DNA of 64,000 nt from Mahella australiensis 50-1 BON. Lineage in GTDB: Bacteria > Bacillota > Clostridia > Mahellales > Mahellaceae. Position 1 is the first letter of the stretch. The number at the start of each line of letters is the position of its first letter. The notes under the pieces are model-generated. The model saw only the letters and a program-made list of their open reading frames with translations. It did no database searches and had not been told where the DNA came from. The DNA lies in NCBI RefSeq assembly GCF_000213255.1, contig NC_015520.1, positions 62,001 through 126,000 on the forward strand, read 5' to 3'. This document shows positions 24,406 through 31,273 of this stretch, one piece after another. The translations under genes were made by a program, and so were the position numbers.

Positions 24406-24777
24406 CTCATCTTCATGCAAGCCGCTTAAATGCTGGCCTACAACGGATCGTATCTCATTCACTCTTCTTTCAACAGTTTTCGTGCTCATAAATAGCCTCG
24501 ATGCGATCTCTTTATATGACATATAAGCACGGTATTTCATCCGGTATATTTTCTTACAGCGCTTTGGCAAGGCTTTTATACCGCGCTCTGTTGCATCGAT
24601 TATCATACCTAAAACAGCACGGTCTATCGCTACTTTTTCTGTTTTGCTGGAATAACCGCCTGATTGGCGGACCAATACCACTATCGATGATGAACCTTCC
24701 GCCTCTAAATTCTCATATTGGGCTTTAATCTCAGGTAAATTATATAATAGCTTGTCAATTGCCCAAAAGGGTATCAT
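24358..24777 (-). CDS. Sigma-70 region 4-like / RinA-ArpU-type late gene regulator
   Basis: A 139-aa protein with a C-terminal sigma-region-4-type helix-turn-helix, about residues 78-115 (RMKYRAYMSYKEIASRLFMS, then TKTVERRVNEIRSVVG). The N-terminal half is helical and variable. It lies at the early-late junction just upstream of packaging genes, the place of ArpU/RinA-type activators of phage late transcription. The phased TTGACG array lies over the 3' end of its own gene and next to a TATAAT, so it is the natural candidate to bind there. Binding is inferred. Confidence 0.75.
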   Translation of the reverse strand: MIPFWAIDKLLYNLPEIKAQYENLEAEGSSSIVVLVRQSGGYSSKTEKVAIDRAVLGMIIDATERGIKALPKRCKKIYRMKYRAYMSYKEIASRLFMSTKTVERRVNEIRSVVGQHLSGLHEDEVTEFWRVFDVKLTDF

Positions 24778-24781
24778 TTAA

Positions 24782-24958
24782 TCACCACCCTGTTTGTCTC
24801 AAACGCCGGTTAATGCGTTTCCATTTTGGATGCCGCATAAGGCTTATTGCCTGCTTAAATGTTATACAAATACCGGCTGGCCTTCGCCATTTATAAAGTT
24901 GCTTAAGCTCTTCTATGACATCCGGCTGCATATAGCTCACGTATTCATATACAGTCAC
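24782..24958 (-). CDS. Small basic phage protein (58 aa)
   Basis: A GTG at 24958 with AGGAGG seven bases upstream opens a 58-codon frame ending two bases before the ribosome site region of the regulator gene. The product reads TVYEYVSYMQPDVIEELKQL, then ITFKQAISLMRHPKWKRINR, and is strongly basic at the C-terminus. It overlaps the RecU-like gene end by 14 bases. Small basic proteins of this type often sit next to late regulators; function unknown. Confidence 0.6.
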   Translation of the reverse strand: MTVYEYVSYMQPDVIEELKQLYKWRRPAGICITFKQAISLMRHPKWKRINRRLRQTGW

Positions 24959-25490
24959 TTTTTTGCCTCCTATCCATGGGCCACAAATTATCTACTGTTT
25001 CAAGATAATTGAGCGCTATCTCTTTACTGTTTTTTGTTTCCCATTCCGGCTTCATATCTATAGCCGTTATTGAAGCCGGGCCTTCTTTTTTGTGCCAAAG
25101 CTGCATACGCTCTTGCCAGAACTGCCACGGCACGACATAAAACCGTTCAAAGTTAAACCACACGAATATAAATCCTATGCCTCCGCTCTTCTCCCATTCT
25201 TGGAGGAACAACGCCTGATGCGGTTCTACTCTATCCCATCGTATGCGCTCTCCTGAACATTGCTTTGCATCAAACGCAATCGGGTAGCCGCGATAGACTC
25301 CGAGGAAATCTACCGCGGCTTTTTCTTCCACCTTGGCGCTTACAATGCGGCCAGTATTATCCCGTATTGGCAACCATGCCGTTGGCACCTTGTGTATCAC
25401 AGCTATGCCCCGCGCCCTATACTGCTGATTAGCCAGAATAATCAGCTCCTCCAATGCTCTACCTCGGTTAGCCTGCCTTACTGCCTTCAT
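24945..25490 (-). CDS. RecU-like Holliday junction resolvase
   Basis: A 181-aa protein with the RecU pattern: NRGRALEELIILANQQYRAR near the N-terminus, HKVPTAWLPI, then AAVDFLGVYRGYPIAFDAKQ, which holds the nuclease core Asp residues and the Glu/Lys of a PD-(D/E)xK fold. HQALFLQEWEKSGGIGFIFV follows. It would resolve branched DNA before packaging, replacing host RecU. In many Bacillota phages recU lies exactly here, between replication genes and the late regulator. Confidence 0.88.
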   Translation of the reverse strand: MKAVRQANRGRALEELIILANQQYRARGIAVIHKVPTAWLPIRDNTGRIVSAKVEEKAAVDFLGVYRGYPIAFDAKQCSGERIRWDRVEPHQALFLQEWEKSGGIGFIFVWFNFERFYVVPWQFWQERMQLWHKKEGPASITAIDMKPEWETKNSKEIALNYLETVDNLWPMDRRQKSDCI

Positions 25491-25741
25491 CGGTTCATTA
25501 CCTGCACTTCACCAAGCATGACATCGGTATATTTAAAACACTCATACACCTTACCGAGCCTTACTCTGAAATGATGTTCGTATTTCGCCACTACCTTGCC
25601 TTGTCTATACTGAATATTCTCTACATTCCTCCCTGCCCACGTTGGCTTAAACTTAACAGTCATCCCGCAACAGACAGATTTGACAGCTTCGTTATAATCT
25701 TTTTTACTCCTAGATATTGCGATTTCTTCTTGTGACTTCAT
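25487..25741 (-). CDS. Small phage protein (84 aa), unknown
   Basis: The ATG at 25741 has GAGGGGG eight bases before it; an upstream in-frame GTG lies before that site. The product (MKSQEEIAISRSKKDYNEAV, then VCCGMTVKFKPTWAGRNVEN, VRLGKVYECFKYTDVMLGEV) looks like a small beta barrel with a Cys pair. It overlaps the RecU gene by 4 bases and the preceding gene by 32. No family recognised. Confidence 0.6.
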   Translation of the reverse strand: MKSQEEIAISRSKKDYNEAVKSVCCGMTVKFKPTWAGRNVENIQYRQGKVVAKYEHHFRVRLGKVYECFKYTDVMLGEVQVMNR

Positions 25742-25937
25742 GTTCAAATCCCCCTCTCGCACAAGCTCTTGCTTCGTTGTACCAGCTATCGCATATATCC
25801 ATCAACTGCTTGATAATCCTGTCTTTCTCCTGCGATTCCAACAGCAACTGCGCGCATTTAAGCAGCAACCGGTCATGGTCCAACTTCAGCCGATCTATAT
25901 AATCCAGTAAGTTCCCATGATAATCGTCCATCATCAC
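25710..25937 (-). CDS. Small coiled-coil phage protein (75 aa)
   Basis: It begins with three Met residues (MMMDDYHGNLLDYIDRLKLD) and continues as one long helix (HDRLLLKCAQLLLESQEKDR) with a short Cys-containing tail. It starts two bases after the helicase-loader gene ends. A DNA-replication accessory role is possible from position only. The exact start among the three ATGs cannot be decided. Confidence 0.55.
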   Translation of the reverse strand: MMMDDYHGNLLDYIDRLKLDHDRLLLKCAQLLLESQEKDRIIKQLMDICDSWYNEARACARGGFEHEVTRRNRNI

Positions 25938-25939
25938 TT

Positions 25940-26461
25940 TCAGCCCTCCTCTATCGCTTTGGTTTCGGCCAATGCCGCAATCTGTGCCCTCAAACTGTCC
26001 GGCAGCAGCCTTTCTCTTTGGATTGCTGCTGTTTTGCGCTCATATAGCTTTAGAAATTGGCCACGTATAACATTCAAGTTGTCACTCAGGCATATTTCCT
26101 CCCAACCCATAGCTTTTATGACCGCAGCCACATCAGGAGCCATACTGTCCAATGCCTCCTGAGGCCTATATATGCCATACATACGTATCGCTCTTACCAC
26201 TTGGCCCCAGGCATCGTTAGCATCGACTCTCTTGTCCGGCGGCGTCAGCAGCTCAACCGTGAGCCTGCGTATATCGGCTATGCTCGGCGGGAACGGGTTT
26301 TCAAGTATATGCCTTTGCACCGCTGCCTGCACAGCCTGATACGGCAGATCTCCGAGCATTGAATACCACACGTTAAGCGTTATACCGCTGTTGTCAATCC
26401 CAAACTTCGGGTATGCAGCAGCGATCACTGCCAATATCCTGGCCATCTCTTTCACGTCCAT
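25940..26461 (-). CDS. Replicative helicase loader/inhibitor (G39P-like)
   Basis: A 173-aa protein whose first 90 residues match the N-terminal domain of phage helicase loaders of the G39P type: ILAVIAAAYPKFGIDNSGIT, LNVWYSMLGDLPYQAVQAAV, QRHILENPFPPSIADIRRLT. It would deliver the host or phage DnaB-type helicase to the origin by binding the initiator. The initiator gene lies immediately upstream, six bases away. The C-terminal half (WEEICLSDNLNVIRGQFLKL) is helical. No helicase gene is present in the window, so the host enzyme is probably used. Confidence 0.82.
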   Translation of the reverse strand: MDVKEMARILAVIAAAYPKFGIDNSGITLNVWYSMLGDLPYQAVQAAVQRHILENPFPPSIADIRRLTVELLTPPDKRVDANDAWGQVVRAIRMYGIYRPQEALDSMAPDVAAVIKAMGWEEICLSDNLNVIRGQFLKLYERKTAAIQRERLLPDSLRAQIAALAETKAIEEG

Positions 26462-26467
26462 GTAACC

Positions 26468-27547
26468 CTACACCTCCCATAAACCGCCTGCAATGGACTC
26501 GCCTGCATCCGTCTTTTTTACAAGCTGCAATGCGTTTTGCAGGTTTTGTGGCAGTTTACCTGCCTCTTTGTTGCCGTATGTGCCCTCCAAGACCTTAACC
26601 ATGTTGTTGTACACGATCAGCCAGTCAAAGTTGCACCCCGTCCATTTGCCTGAACGGCCAGATAAAAAGTCACTTTCCTCAGCCTGCCGGAATGTCTGTT
26701 CAAAGAGCGTGATGTCCCCATCGAGCTCCTTCCAGCTGGCCCGTATATGCTTACGCCGTTTTTCCGTGATGGTTTTTATACGCGGTAACGATACGCAAAT
26801 GCTGTTATATAAATCCGCTATTTGCTGGTACGGTACTGGTTGGAGTGACGGCGGCGGACCGGCTCCAGCCGGTTGACACATTCTCTCCTGTTCATGTTCT
26901 TGTTCTTGTTCCTGTTCCTGTTTTCTGTTCTCTGTTCCTGTTCTCTGTTCCCCGGGTGGGTCTTGACACGGTGTCGACACCCTCTCGACACCCTCTCTTG
27001 AGAGTGCCGGCACTGTCTTGAGCAGATGTCCTGTGTCATCTGGAATAGGCTTTTGAGCATCTGATGAAGCTGACTGCACCGTGTCAACAGCGTGTTTTGG
27101 CTCTGCTGCATCCAGGCTATAAGCAATATGATTCATAGCCATTTCAAACATGTCTGCATACTCGCTCGCATGTTGCTCTATGCACTGCGCAAATTCTTCA
27201 ATAAGAGGGCTTGCTGGTACATCGTCTAAAAGCTTAGCCGCTCCTTTTGCCTGACTCTCATTCTGAATAGGGTTATATTTTAAGAAATTCTTGATAAGTA
27301 CCACATTGGCCTTATCGTCGTACCTTATCATGCTGGCAACCGTTAACTCATCGAGAGCGCTTATAACGTCTTTTTTATCCCATCCAAGGTCACAGGCAGC
27401 ATAGGCCACAGGGAGCCTGTAATACCCTATCATGTTCCCGTGCGGCGATGTCAGAACATATAAGAACATCAACTTAGCGGTATCGCTTAAACTTGTGTAT
27501 TTGCCGTCAAACCAAATCTGGCTGTAAATTTGACTGTATCTGTTCAC
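26468..27547 (-). CDS. Phage replication initiator (replisome organiser) with internal origin-like repeats
   Basis: A 359-aa protein from a GTG with GGAGG eight bases upstream. Residues 1-110 form a winged-helix domain (KYTSLSDTAKLMFLYVLTSP, DLGWDKKDVISALDELTVAS, VVLIKNFLKYNPIQ) like phage replisome organisers. Residues 150-235 are a disordered Glu/Gln-rich linker. Residues 240-330 are a DnaD-like C-terminal domain (QQIADLYNSICVSLPRIKTI, TGCNFDWLIVYNNMVKVLEG). The linker is encoded by short DNA repeats that may be the origin, as in lambda O. It is followed by its helicase-loader partner. Confidence 0.82.
   Translation of the reverse strand: MNRYSQIYSQIWFDGKYTSLSDTAKLMFLYVLTSPHGNMIGYYRLPVAYAACDLGWDKKDVISALDELTVASMIRYDDKANVVLIKNFLKYNPIQNESQAKGAAKLLDDVPASPLIEEFAQCIEQHASEYADMFEMAMNHIAYSLDAAEPKHAVDTVQSASSDAQKPIPDDTGHLLKTVPALSREGVERVSTPCQDPPGEQRTGTENRKQEQEQEQEHEQERMCQPAGAGPPPSLQPVPYQQIADLYNSICVSLPRIKTITEKRRKHIRASWKELDGDITLFEQTFRQAEESDFLSGRSGKWTGCNFDWLIVYNNMVKVLEGTYGNKEAGKLPQNLQNALQLVKKTDAGESIAGGLWEV
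26888..26996. repeat. Iteron-like repeats inside the initiator gene (candidate origin)
   Basis: From 26888 to 26951 the plus strand is a run of about ten 6-base units of the type TGTTC(C/T). Next to it lie the palindrome GGTGTCGACACC (26970-26981) and two tandem copies of CGACACCCTCT (26975-26985 and 26986-26996). Initiator genes of temperate phages often carry their origin in this linker region. The hexamers alone could merely encode a Glu/Gln-rich linker; the palindrome and 11-base repeats argue for more. Confidence 0.45.
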
Positions 27548-27559
27548 TTCATAGCCTCC

Positions 27560-27667
27560 TTAACCAACCAAAGCTCTTATAATTTGGGCTATCATATATG
27601 CAACGGTAAACCACAGAACAGCACTAGTAGCACGGTCCAATAAACACTTTTGCTTTTTATTGCTCAT
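27560..27667 (-). CDS. Micro-protein with one membrane segment (35 aa)
   Basis: The ATG at 27667 follows the Gam-like stop by four bases and uses GAGG in the end of that gene. The product starts MSNKKQKCLLDRA and has one membrane helix (SAVLWFTVAYMIAQIIRALV). It ends at the ribosome site of the initiator gene, so the three genes are tightly packed. A 35-codon frame could arise by chance, but the spacing and the basic-then-hydrophobic layout favour a real gene. Confidence 0.45.
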   Translation of the reverse strand: MSNKKQKCLLDRATSAVLWFTVAYMIAQIIRALVG

Positions 27668-27671
27668 CACG

Positions 27672-28199
27672 TTATACCTCAACCTCAAATACAGGAGGTC
27701 TTTCCACAGCCTTCACGCCGTCAATTATTTCTCCGTTTTCATCGGCCACACATTCTCCTGAAACATGCACGTTCTTCTTTAAGCCGGCCCAGTCCGGAGA
27801 TTCTTTGACCTTGATATACGATGCCATATTCCTTTCCTTCAACCAAGCTAAAAGTTTCTCATCATCCCGCACAAACTCTGGTGCTAGATATTTCTTTTTA
27901 AGAGCACCCGACGGCAGTTTATACGTCTCTTGAGTCTTGGTCTTCTGTTTAGGGACTGTCTCAAAATATTGAGCCAACAATGATTTCAAATACGATGTGC
28001 TGTTGTTTAGCTCTCCCTGAGCTTTCTGAATTTTAGCCTGGTATTCATTGATCATAGTCTGGCACACGTTTATATACCGCTGTGTTTCGGCCCGTTCCTC
28101 TGCTATCTTTCTGAGAGCCCACTCAGCTTTTGCATCATCATCTATAACAAAGCCTTCTTCAACGTGTTCATCGATTATTTCTAATGCAATATTGTCCAT
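27672..28199 (-). CDS. Gam-like host-nuclease inhibitor
   Basis: A 175-aa protein with the Gam family pattern. A long N-terminal coiled coil (KAEWALRKIAEERAETQRYI, then NVCQTMINEYQAKIQKAQGE) is followed by a compact part reading LPSGALKKKYLAPEFVRDDE, KLLAWLKERNMASYIKVKES and a strand near VHVSGECVADENGEIIDGVK. Mu and lambda Gam-type proteins bind DNA ends or RecBCD/AddAB and protect linear phage DNA. It lies between the KPTLLKPGAE-family gene and the initiator. Confidence 0.82.
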   Translation of the reverse strand: MDNIALEIIDEHVEEGFVIDDDAKAEWALRKIAEERAETQRYINVCQTMINEYQAKIQKAQGELNNSTSYLKSLLAQYFETVPKQKTKTQETYKLPSGALKKKYLAPEFVRDDEKLLAWLKERNMASYIKVKESPDWAGLKKNVHVSGECVADENGEIIDGVKAVERPPVFEVEV

Positions 28200-28253
28200 T
28201 ATACGGTCCTCCTTATGTTTTAATTGGTGAGCGGGTGTTACCCCGCTCTAATC

Positions 28254-29120
28254 TTAATTTGCCGCAGCTTTAGCTTTAGCCTGACATGTCCGACATAATG
28301 CCTTGCCGAATGTGGAATTGCTGTACCTATCCTCCGCTGCCGTTATCTTAGCGCCACATTCCGAACATGTGTGCGTCATCCTGTTACCGGCTTCATTGTT
28401 TGATTTCTTTGCATCAATGATTTTTGTTGCTTCGTTTCTGGTGATCTCATCCCACGCCTTAATATTGCGTCCAGCGATATCAGATATTTCAGAAAGCGAT
28501 TCATCTTCATTCGCACCTTTAAAAAGCATCTTGATGTAATTTATTTGTTTACTGCTGGCCTTTTCAGGCTCTAACCATGGCATATCCTCTATATCCTGCG
28601 TAAACATCCTTGATGCGCCGGTTGCCTTTAATACGCCGTCAATATATGCTCTTTTAGCGGCCATCTTTATAAGTGTGTTTTGCTGATCGGCTGGTTCGGG
28701 ATTGAGCATCTTTACTTTTTCGCCATTCTGCTGTTCAACATTGCGGTATTTATATTTAACTTCCTGAGAGTTCGCACTACCTAATCCTGTGGCTATCAGC
28801 GCACCAGTGTCTCTGTGCAATATTGGCAGGGATATGGTGTAGCTTAGTATCCCCTTCTCAAAATCTTCAGTTGAATTTATGATCTTAGGTTCACCGGTAG
28901 CTAATCTGAATACTTGACATAGCAGCTCTGCTCCCGGCTTTAATAATGTCGGCTTATCCGTACCGGGTATCCTATCAAAGTCTATTCCTTGCTGCAATAA
29001 ACTGTTAAAAAGTTTGTCTAAAGCAGCTCGCATCTGAACCGCCTTTGCTATTTCAGCATCAATATTCCTTGGCATAATATCTACTGTTACCAACGATACT
29101 TCCTGAATTTCATCGCTCAT
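28254..29120 (-). CDS. Phage KPTLLKPGAE-family protein with C-terminal zinc ribbon (288 aa)
   Basis: I start it at the ATG at 29120, eight bases after AAAGGAG; the frame is open further upstream but lacks a ribosome site. The N-terminal half carries IAKAVQMRAALDKLFNSLLQ and DRIPGTDKPTLLKPGAELLC, a pattern I know from many phage early regions, usually beside Gam or annealing proteins. Residues 195-245 are helical. The end has two CxxC pairs (CSECGAK and CRTCQAK), a zinc ribbon. A role in recombination or single-strand binding is a guess from context; no catalytic motif is visible. Confidence 0.6.
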   Translation of the reverse strand: MSDEIQEVSLVTVDIMPRNIDAEIAKAVQMRAALDKLFNSLLQQGIDFDRIPGTDKPTLLKPGAELLCQVFRLATGEPKIINSTEDFEKGILSYTISLPILHRDTGALIATGLGSANSQEVKYKYRNVEQQNGEKVKMLNPEPADQQNTLIKMAAKRAYIDGVLKATGASRMFTQDIEDMPWLEPEKASSKQINYIKMLFKGANEDESLSEISDIAGRNIKAWDEITRNEATKIIDAKKSNNEAGNRMTHTCSECGAKITAAEDRYSNSTFGKALCRTCQAKAKAAAN

Positions 29121-29183
29121 TTTCATTACTCCTTTACTCAATTCGTTAAACATGCTATAATCAATCTGTAATATTTTCTCTTT

Positions 29184-29207
29184 GGCGCTTTCTAAGCGTC
29201 TTTTTTT
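29184..29207 (+). terminator. Plus-strand hairpin and T-run inside the minus-strand early operon
   Basis: GGCGCTT TCT AAGCGTC (29184-29200), one G-T pair included, is followed by seven T on the plus strand. All genes here read minus, so this would stop antisense transcription arriving from the left. On the minus strand the same hairpin has no T-run after it and lies in the leader of the KPTLLKPGAE gene. Confidence 0.45.
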
Positions 29208-29394
29208 ATATAGCGATGCCTTCGGTATACAGCGAAGCGACAACGTTCATGCCGTTGCCCAGCAATTGTACTGCGCATGCCGTGACTTGCTTCGGAACAT
29301 CCTTGCTAACGAACCATGCGCATTGCTCTTTTTGGCATGTGCTGTGCAATATCGGGCACATTTTGTCGCTGTTGTCATCGTGTATATTAATCAT
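29206..29394 (-). CDS. Small cysteine-rich phage protein (62 aa)
   Basis: AAGGAGG nine bases before the ATG. The product has four Cys in a pattern that could bind zinc: C-P-I-L-H-S-T-C, then KEQCAWFV and TACAVQLLG. It is soluble and short. The Met is in an ATGA overlap with the end of a 29-codon frame upstream. Function unknown; small Cys-rich proteins of this kind are common in phage early operons. Confidence 0.68.
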   Translation of the reverse strand: MINIHDDNSDKMCPILHSTCQKEQCAWFVSKDVPKQVTACAVQLLGNGMNVVASLYTEGIAI

Positions 29395-29480
29395 TCTTTT
29401 TCGCCTCCTTTTCCACGGGATCCAAGGCTAATTCCGCTAGCTATAGCGTATAGCCAATGCTTCTGAAAAAATTTTTTCAT
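29391..29480 (-). CDS. Possible micro-ORF linking two early genes (29 aa)
   Basis: A 29-codon frame (MKKFFQKHWLYAIASGISLG, then a Gly/Lys tail) begins in an ATGA overlap with the previous stop and ends in an ATGA overlap with the next start. GAAGGG is seven bases upstream. Overlaps on both sides suggest translational coupling rather than chance, but the peptide is too short to classify. Confidence 0.35.
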   Translation of the reverse strand: MKKFFQKHWLYAIASGISLGSRGKGGEKE

Positions 29481-29701
29481 TGTTCTAGCCCTTCCTTCAC
29501 AACACAATAATCATTACCACCTACGTATTCCATGGCCAGTTCCTCCAACTGTTCCCTGCACTTTCGCAGTTCAACTTCAGCCTCTTTCGCAATTTTTATT
29601 TGTCGTTCGAGTTCCATCATCTTCGATAATACCGTTGCCATCTGCTCTTCAGTATGCTGTCTCTCCGCATGATAACCATCGATTGTCGTTACTTTATACA
29701 T
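29477..29701 (-). CDS. Small coiled-coil phage protein (74 aa)
   Basis: Two in-frame ATGs follow AAGGAGG; I prefer the second (29701), at nine bases. The protein is one long charged helix (EQMATVLSKMMELERQIKIA, then EAEVELRKCREQLEELAMEY). No motif. It directly follows the excisionase-type gene. Confidence 0.58.
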   Translation of the reverse strand: MYKVTTIDGYHAERQHTEEQMATVLSKMMELERQIKIAKEAEVELRKCREQLEELAMEYVGGNDYCVVKEGLEQ

Positions 29702-29707
29702 TGTCAT

Positions 29708-30094
29708 TCACCTCCTTTTCCTAGCTACAATTTGCAGTTGTGCTTCATCGAGTCGCTCTTGATATTTTTGTTGCTCTAACCATTTCAATAATGCCTTCTT
29801 TGGCACTCGCACTTGCCGGCCTATGTGCACCGCCGGGAAGCCAACCCAATGTGACATCTCATAAGCCTTACTGATACCTATCTGCAAAAATTTCGCCATC
29901 TGCGGCATGGTCATAACGGTGGGAAATCCGTCGCTGCTGTCATCTATCTTGGTATCCATCAGATCAGTTCCCAATTGTTTCTCCACGTCAGCTTTGGCCT
30001 GTAGTAGCAGATTTTCGTTCTGCTGTTCTTGTGACGTCAATGACGTAAACTTGGTCAAAAGCTGTATCAGCAGGTCCTTTTCTTGCTCTGTCAT
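29708..30094 (-). CDS. Excisionase-type helix-turn-helix DNA-binding protein
   Basis: A 128-aa protein: an N-terminal coiled coil (LLIQLLTKFTSLTSQEQQNE) and a C-terminal HTH_17/excisionase-type winged helix at about residues 60-112 (MPQMAKFLQIGISKAYEMSH, then HIGRQVRVPKKALLKWLEQQ). It could bend DNA at the att site during excision or act as an early regulator. It is not adjacent to the integrase but lies in the early operon that would be switched on at induction. Confidence 0.72.
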   Translation of the reverse strand: MTEQEKDLLIQLLTKFTSLTSQEQQNENLLLQAKADVEKQLGTDLMDTKIDDSSDGFPTVMTMPQMAKFLQIGISKAYEMSHWVGFPAVHIGRQVRVPKKALLKWLEQQKYQERLDEAQLQIVARKRR

Positions 30095-30110
30095 GTTTTT
30101 TTACTCCTTC

Positions 30111-30266
30111 CTAATTCTCGTAAAATGGCCTATCCGATAGCCTCGTTACCGTTACCTTCTTGCCATAATAATCCTGTAACACTCGGCCATCAGTAAAGAT
30201 TAAGCGTATGAACTGTGAACCGACACGGTTTACGATGCTTGACACTACACCTGCATAAAGCCGCAT
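30111..30266 (-). CDS. Small phage protein (51 aa), unknown
   Basis: AAGGAA lies eight bases before the ATG at 30266, inside the end of the preceding gene. The product (MRLYAGVVSSIVNRVGSQFI, then RLIFTDGRVLQDYYGKKVTV) looks like a small beta barrel. It ends at the ribosome site of the excisionase-type gene. No family recognised. Confidence 0.55.
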   Translation of the reverse strand: MRLYAGVVSSIVNRVGSQFIRLIFTDGRVLQDYYGKKVTVTRLSDRPFYEN

Positions 30267-30271
30267 GGGAA

Positions 30272-30544
30272 TTATTCCTTGTTATCATTGGCGCTGTCAT
30301 CGGCTTTATCCTCAGCAAACTCTTTTAACCAAGGATAGAAATTCTTAATTCTTTCCAACGCATGAGATTCGGTTAAAAGATCGTTAAACGCTATCTCTAT
30401 AAACTGGTCAGCCGGTTTCTCACCTGTTGCATGCTTTACCAGTTTTAGTAACAGGTAGTTTGTTGCCATTTGCTGATGCACCATTTCGTCACACCGACTG
30501 CAAAGCACTTTTAACATTTCGTTTTGTCCCTCTGTCCTGAACAT
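30272..30544 (-). CDS. Small helical phage protein (90 aa), unknown
   Basis: The frame begins MFRTEGQNEMLKVLCSRCDE and continues as helices (QQMATNYLLLKLVKHATGEK, then ERIKNFYPWLKEFAEDKADD), ending acidic. A ribosome site AAGGAGG is ten bases from this ATG but only five from an out-of-frame ATG that opens a 12-codon frame, so start use is uncertain. It lies downstream of the inverted-repeat cassette and may have lost its original upstream context. Confidence 0.55.
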   Translation of the reverse strand: MFRTEGQNEMLKVLCSRCDEMVHQQMATNYLLLKLVKHATGEKPADQFIEIAFNDLLTESHALERIKNFYPWLKEFAEDKADDSANDNKE

Positions 30545-30628
30545 TCCATTCTCACCTCCTTATGCAGTTTTGCTGGTTCGGTCATTGGCCTTGCTTGCCA
30601 TCCTATAATGTAGTAAAATTCTTGTAAG

Positions 30629-30893
30629 AGGTCGGTACGGATTTTGGGAGGTCGAATACCATTGACTATAATTAACAAAAACGTGAAGCTTGATATTCCG
30701 TGCCCAGAATGCGGATATAAAACAAAGCTGTCTATTAACGAAATCGAGCAAAATCCTTCATACGTATGCCCTGGCTGTGGTAAGACCATTAACTTAAATG
30801 CCGATAACTTTACGCAGGACATAAAAGACGCAGAAAAACAATTAAAGAAAGCTTTCAAAAACATAAAACTTTAACATTCCTCCGTACCGACCT
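30629..30893. repeat. Perfect 13-bp inverted repeats flanking an antisense gene
   Basis: AGGTCGGTACGGA at 30629-30641 and its exact complement TCCGTACCGACCT at 30881-30893 enclose a 265-base segment. It holds one plus-strand zinc-ribbon gene in an otherwise minus-strand operon. The right repeat supplies the last codons of the minus-strand 48-aa gene (KVGTEE). The layout is that of a tiny inserted cassette, although no flanking target duplication is obvious. Confidence 0.6.
30662..30874 (+). CDS. Zinc-ribbon protein encoded against the early operon (70 aa)
   Basis: I start it at a TTG (30662), nine bases after GGGAGG; another TTG lies 18 bases earlier. The product has two CxxC pairs, PCPECGYKTKLSINEIEQN and VCPGCGKTINLNADN, forming a zinc ribbon, followed by a Lys-rich helix (KDAEKQLKKAFKNIKL). 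A TATAAT at 30604-30609 could be its promoter, though the -35 region is poor. Its stop overlaps the end of the convergent 48-aa gene by four bases. It is the only plus-strand gene inside the early operon and lies within 13-bp inverted repeats. It may act as a small nucleic-acid-binding protein. Confidence 0.65.
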   Translation: MTIINKNVKLDIPCPECGYKTKLSINEIEQNPSYVCPGCGKTINLNADNFTQDIKDAEKQLKKAFKNIKL

Positions 30894-31017
30894 TTAATTC
30901 AAACTGTTTTATAACCTCAAGCGTCTTCGCTAATTCATCAGCCTGACCTATTGCTTTGTTAAGGAGTTCTTGTAACTCGCTAACATTGCTTGTTATCTTT
31001 GCGTTTATTACTTCCAT
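30871..31017 (-). CDS. Small helical phage protein (48 aa)
   Basis: GGAGGTGAG lies upstream of the ATG at 31017. The protein is one amphipathic helix (SNVSELQELLNKAIGQADEL, then AKTLEVIKQFELK). Its last six codons come from the right inverted repeat of the zinc-ribbon cassette, so the original C-terminus may have been changed by insertion. It follows the Cro-like gene. Confidence 0.55.
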   Translation of the reverse strand: MEVINAKITSNVSELQELLNKAIGQADELAKTLEVIKQFELKVGTEEC

Positions 31018-31030
31018 ACCTTCTCACCTC

Positions 31031-31273
31031 CTATGCTGTTTCACTGGTTTGGTTATCATTGATATTAAAGAAAATCGTCCAATCGAAATCTAGTGCCTGC
31101 GCTATTTTTTTTGCATTATTTACCGATGGTCTTGCTGAACCATTCTCTATTTTCGTTATCGTAGTTCTATCTACGCCAATCAATGCTGCAAGCTGCTCTT
31201 GAGTAAGACCTTTAGCGTTTCTTCTTTCTTTCAAAAGTGCTATTGCATCACTCATCATATATTTGCTGTGCAT
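31031..31273 (-). CDS. Cro-like XRE-family repressor
   Basis: An 80-aa protein from the ATG at 31273 (GAGGTG six bases upstream). It has an XRE helix-turn-helix (NAKGLTQEQLAALIGVDRTT, then ITKIENGSARPSVNNAKKIA) and little else, which suits a Cro-type switch protein. It is the first gene of the early operon and is divergent from the larger repressor gene. A copy of the 15-bp operator overlaps its own ribosome site and start codon, suggesting autorepression. Confidence 0.85.
   Translation of the reverse strand: MHSKYMMSDAIALLKERRNAKGLTQEQLAALIGVDRTTITKIENGSARPSVNNAKKIAQALDFDWTIFFNINDNQTSETA

Noticed and set aside
26888-26951. Short repeated units resembling a CRISPR-like or VNTR array
   Set aside because: Units are six bases without spacers and encode a Glu/Gln-rich linker in frame; at most iterons.
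30511-30864. A 117-codon minus-strand frame covering the zinc-ribbon gene
   Set aside because: It is the complement of the zinc-ribbon gene. The latter has two CxxC pairs and a ribosome site; the minus frame has none of these features.
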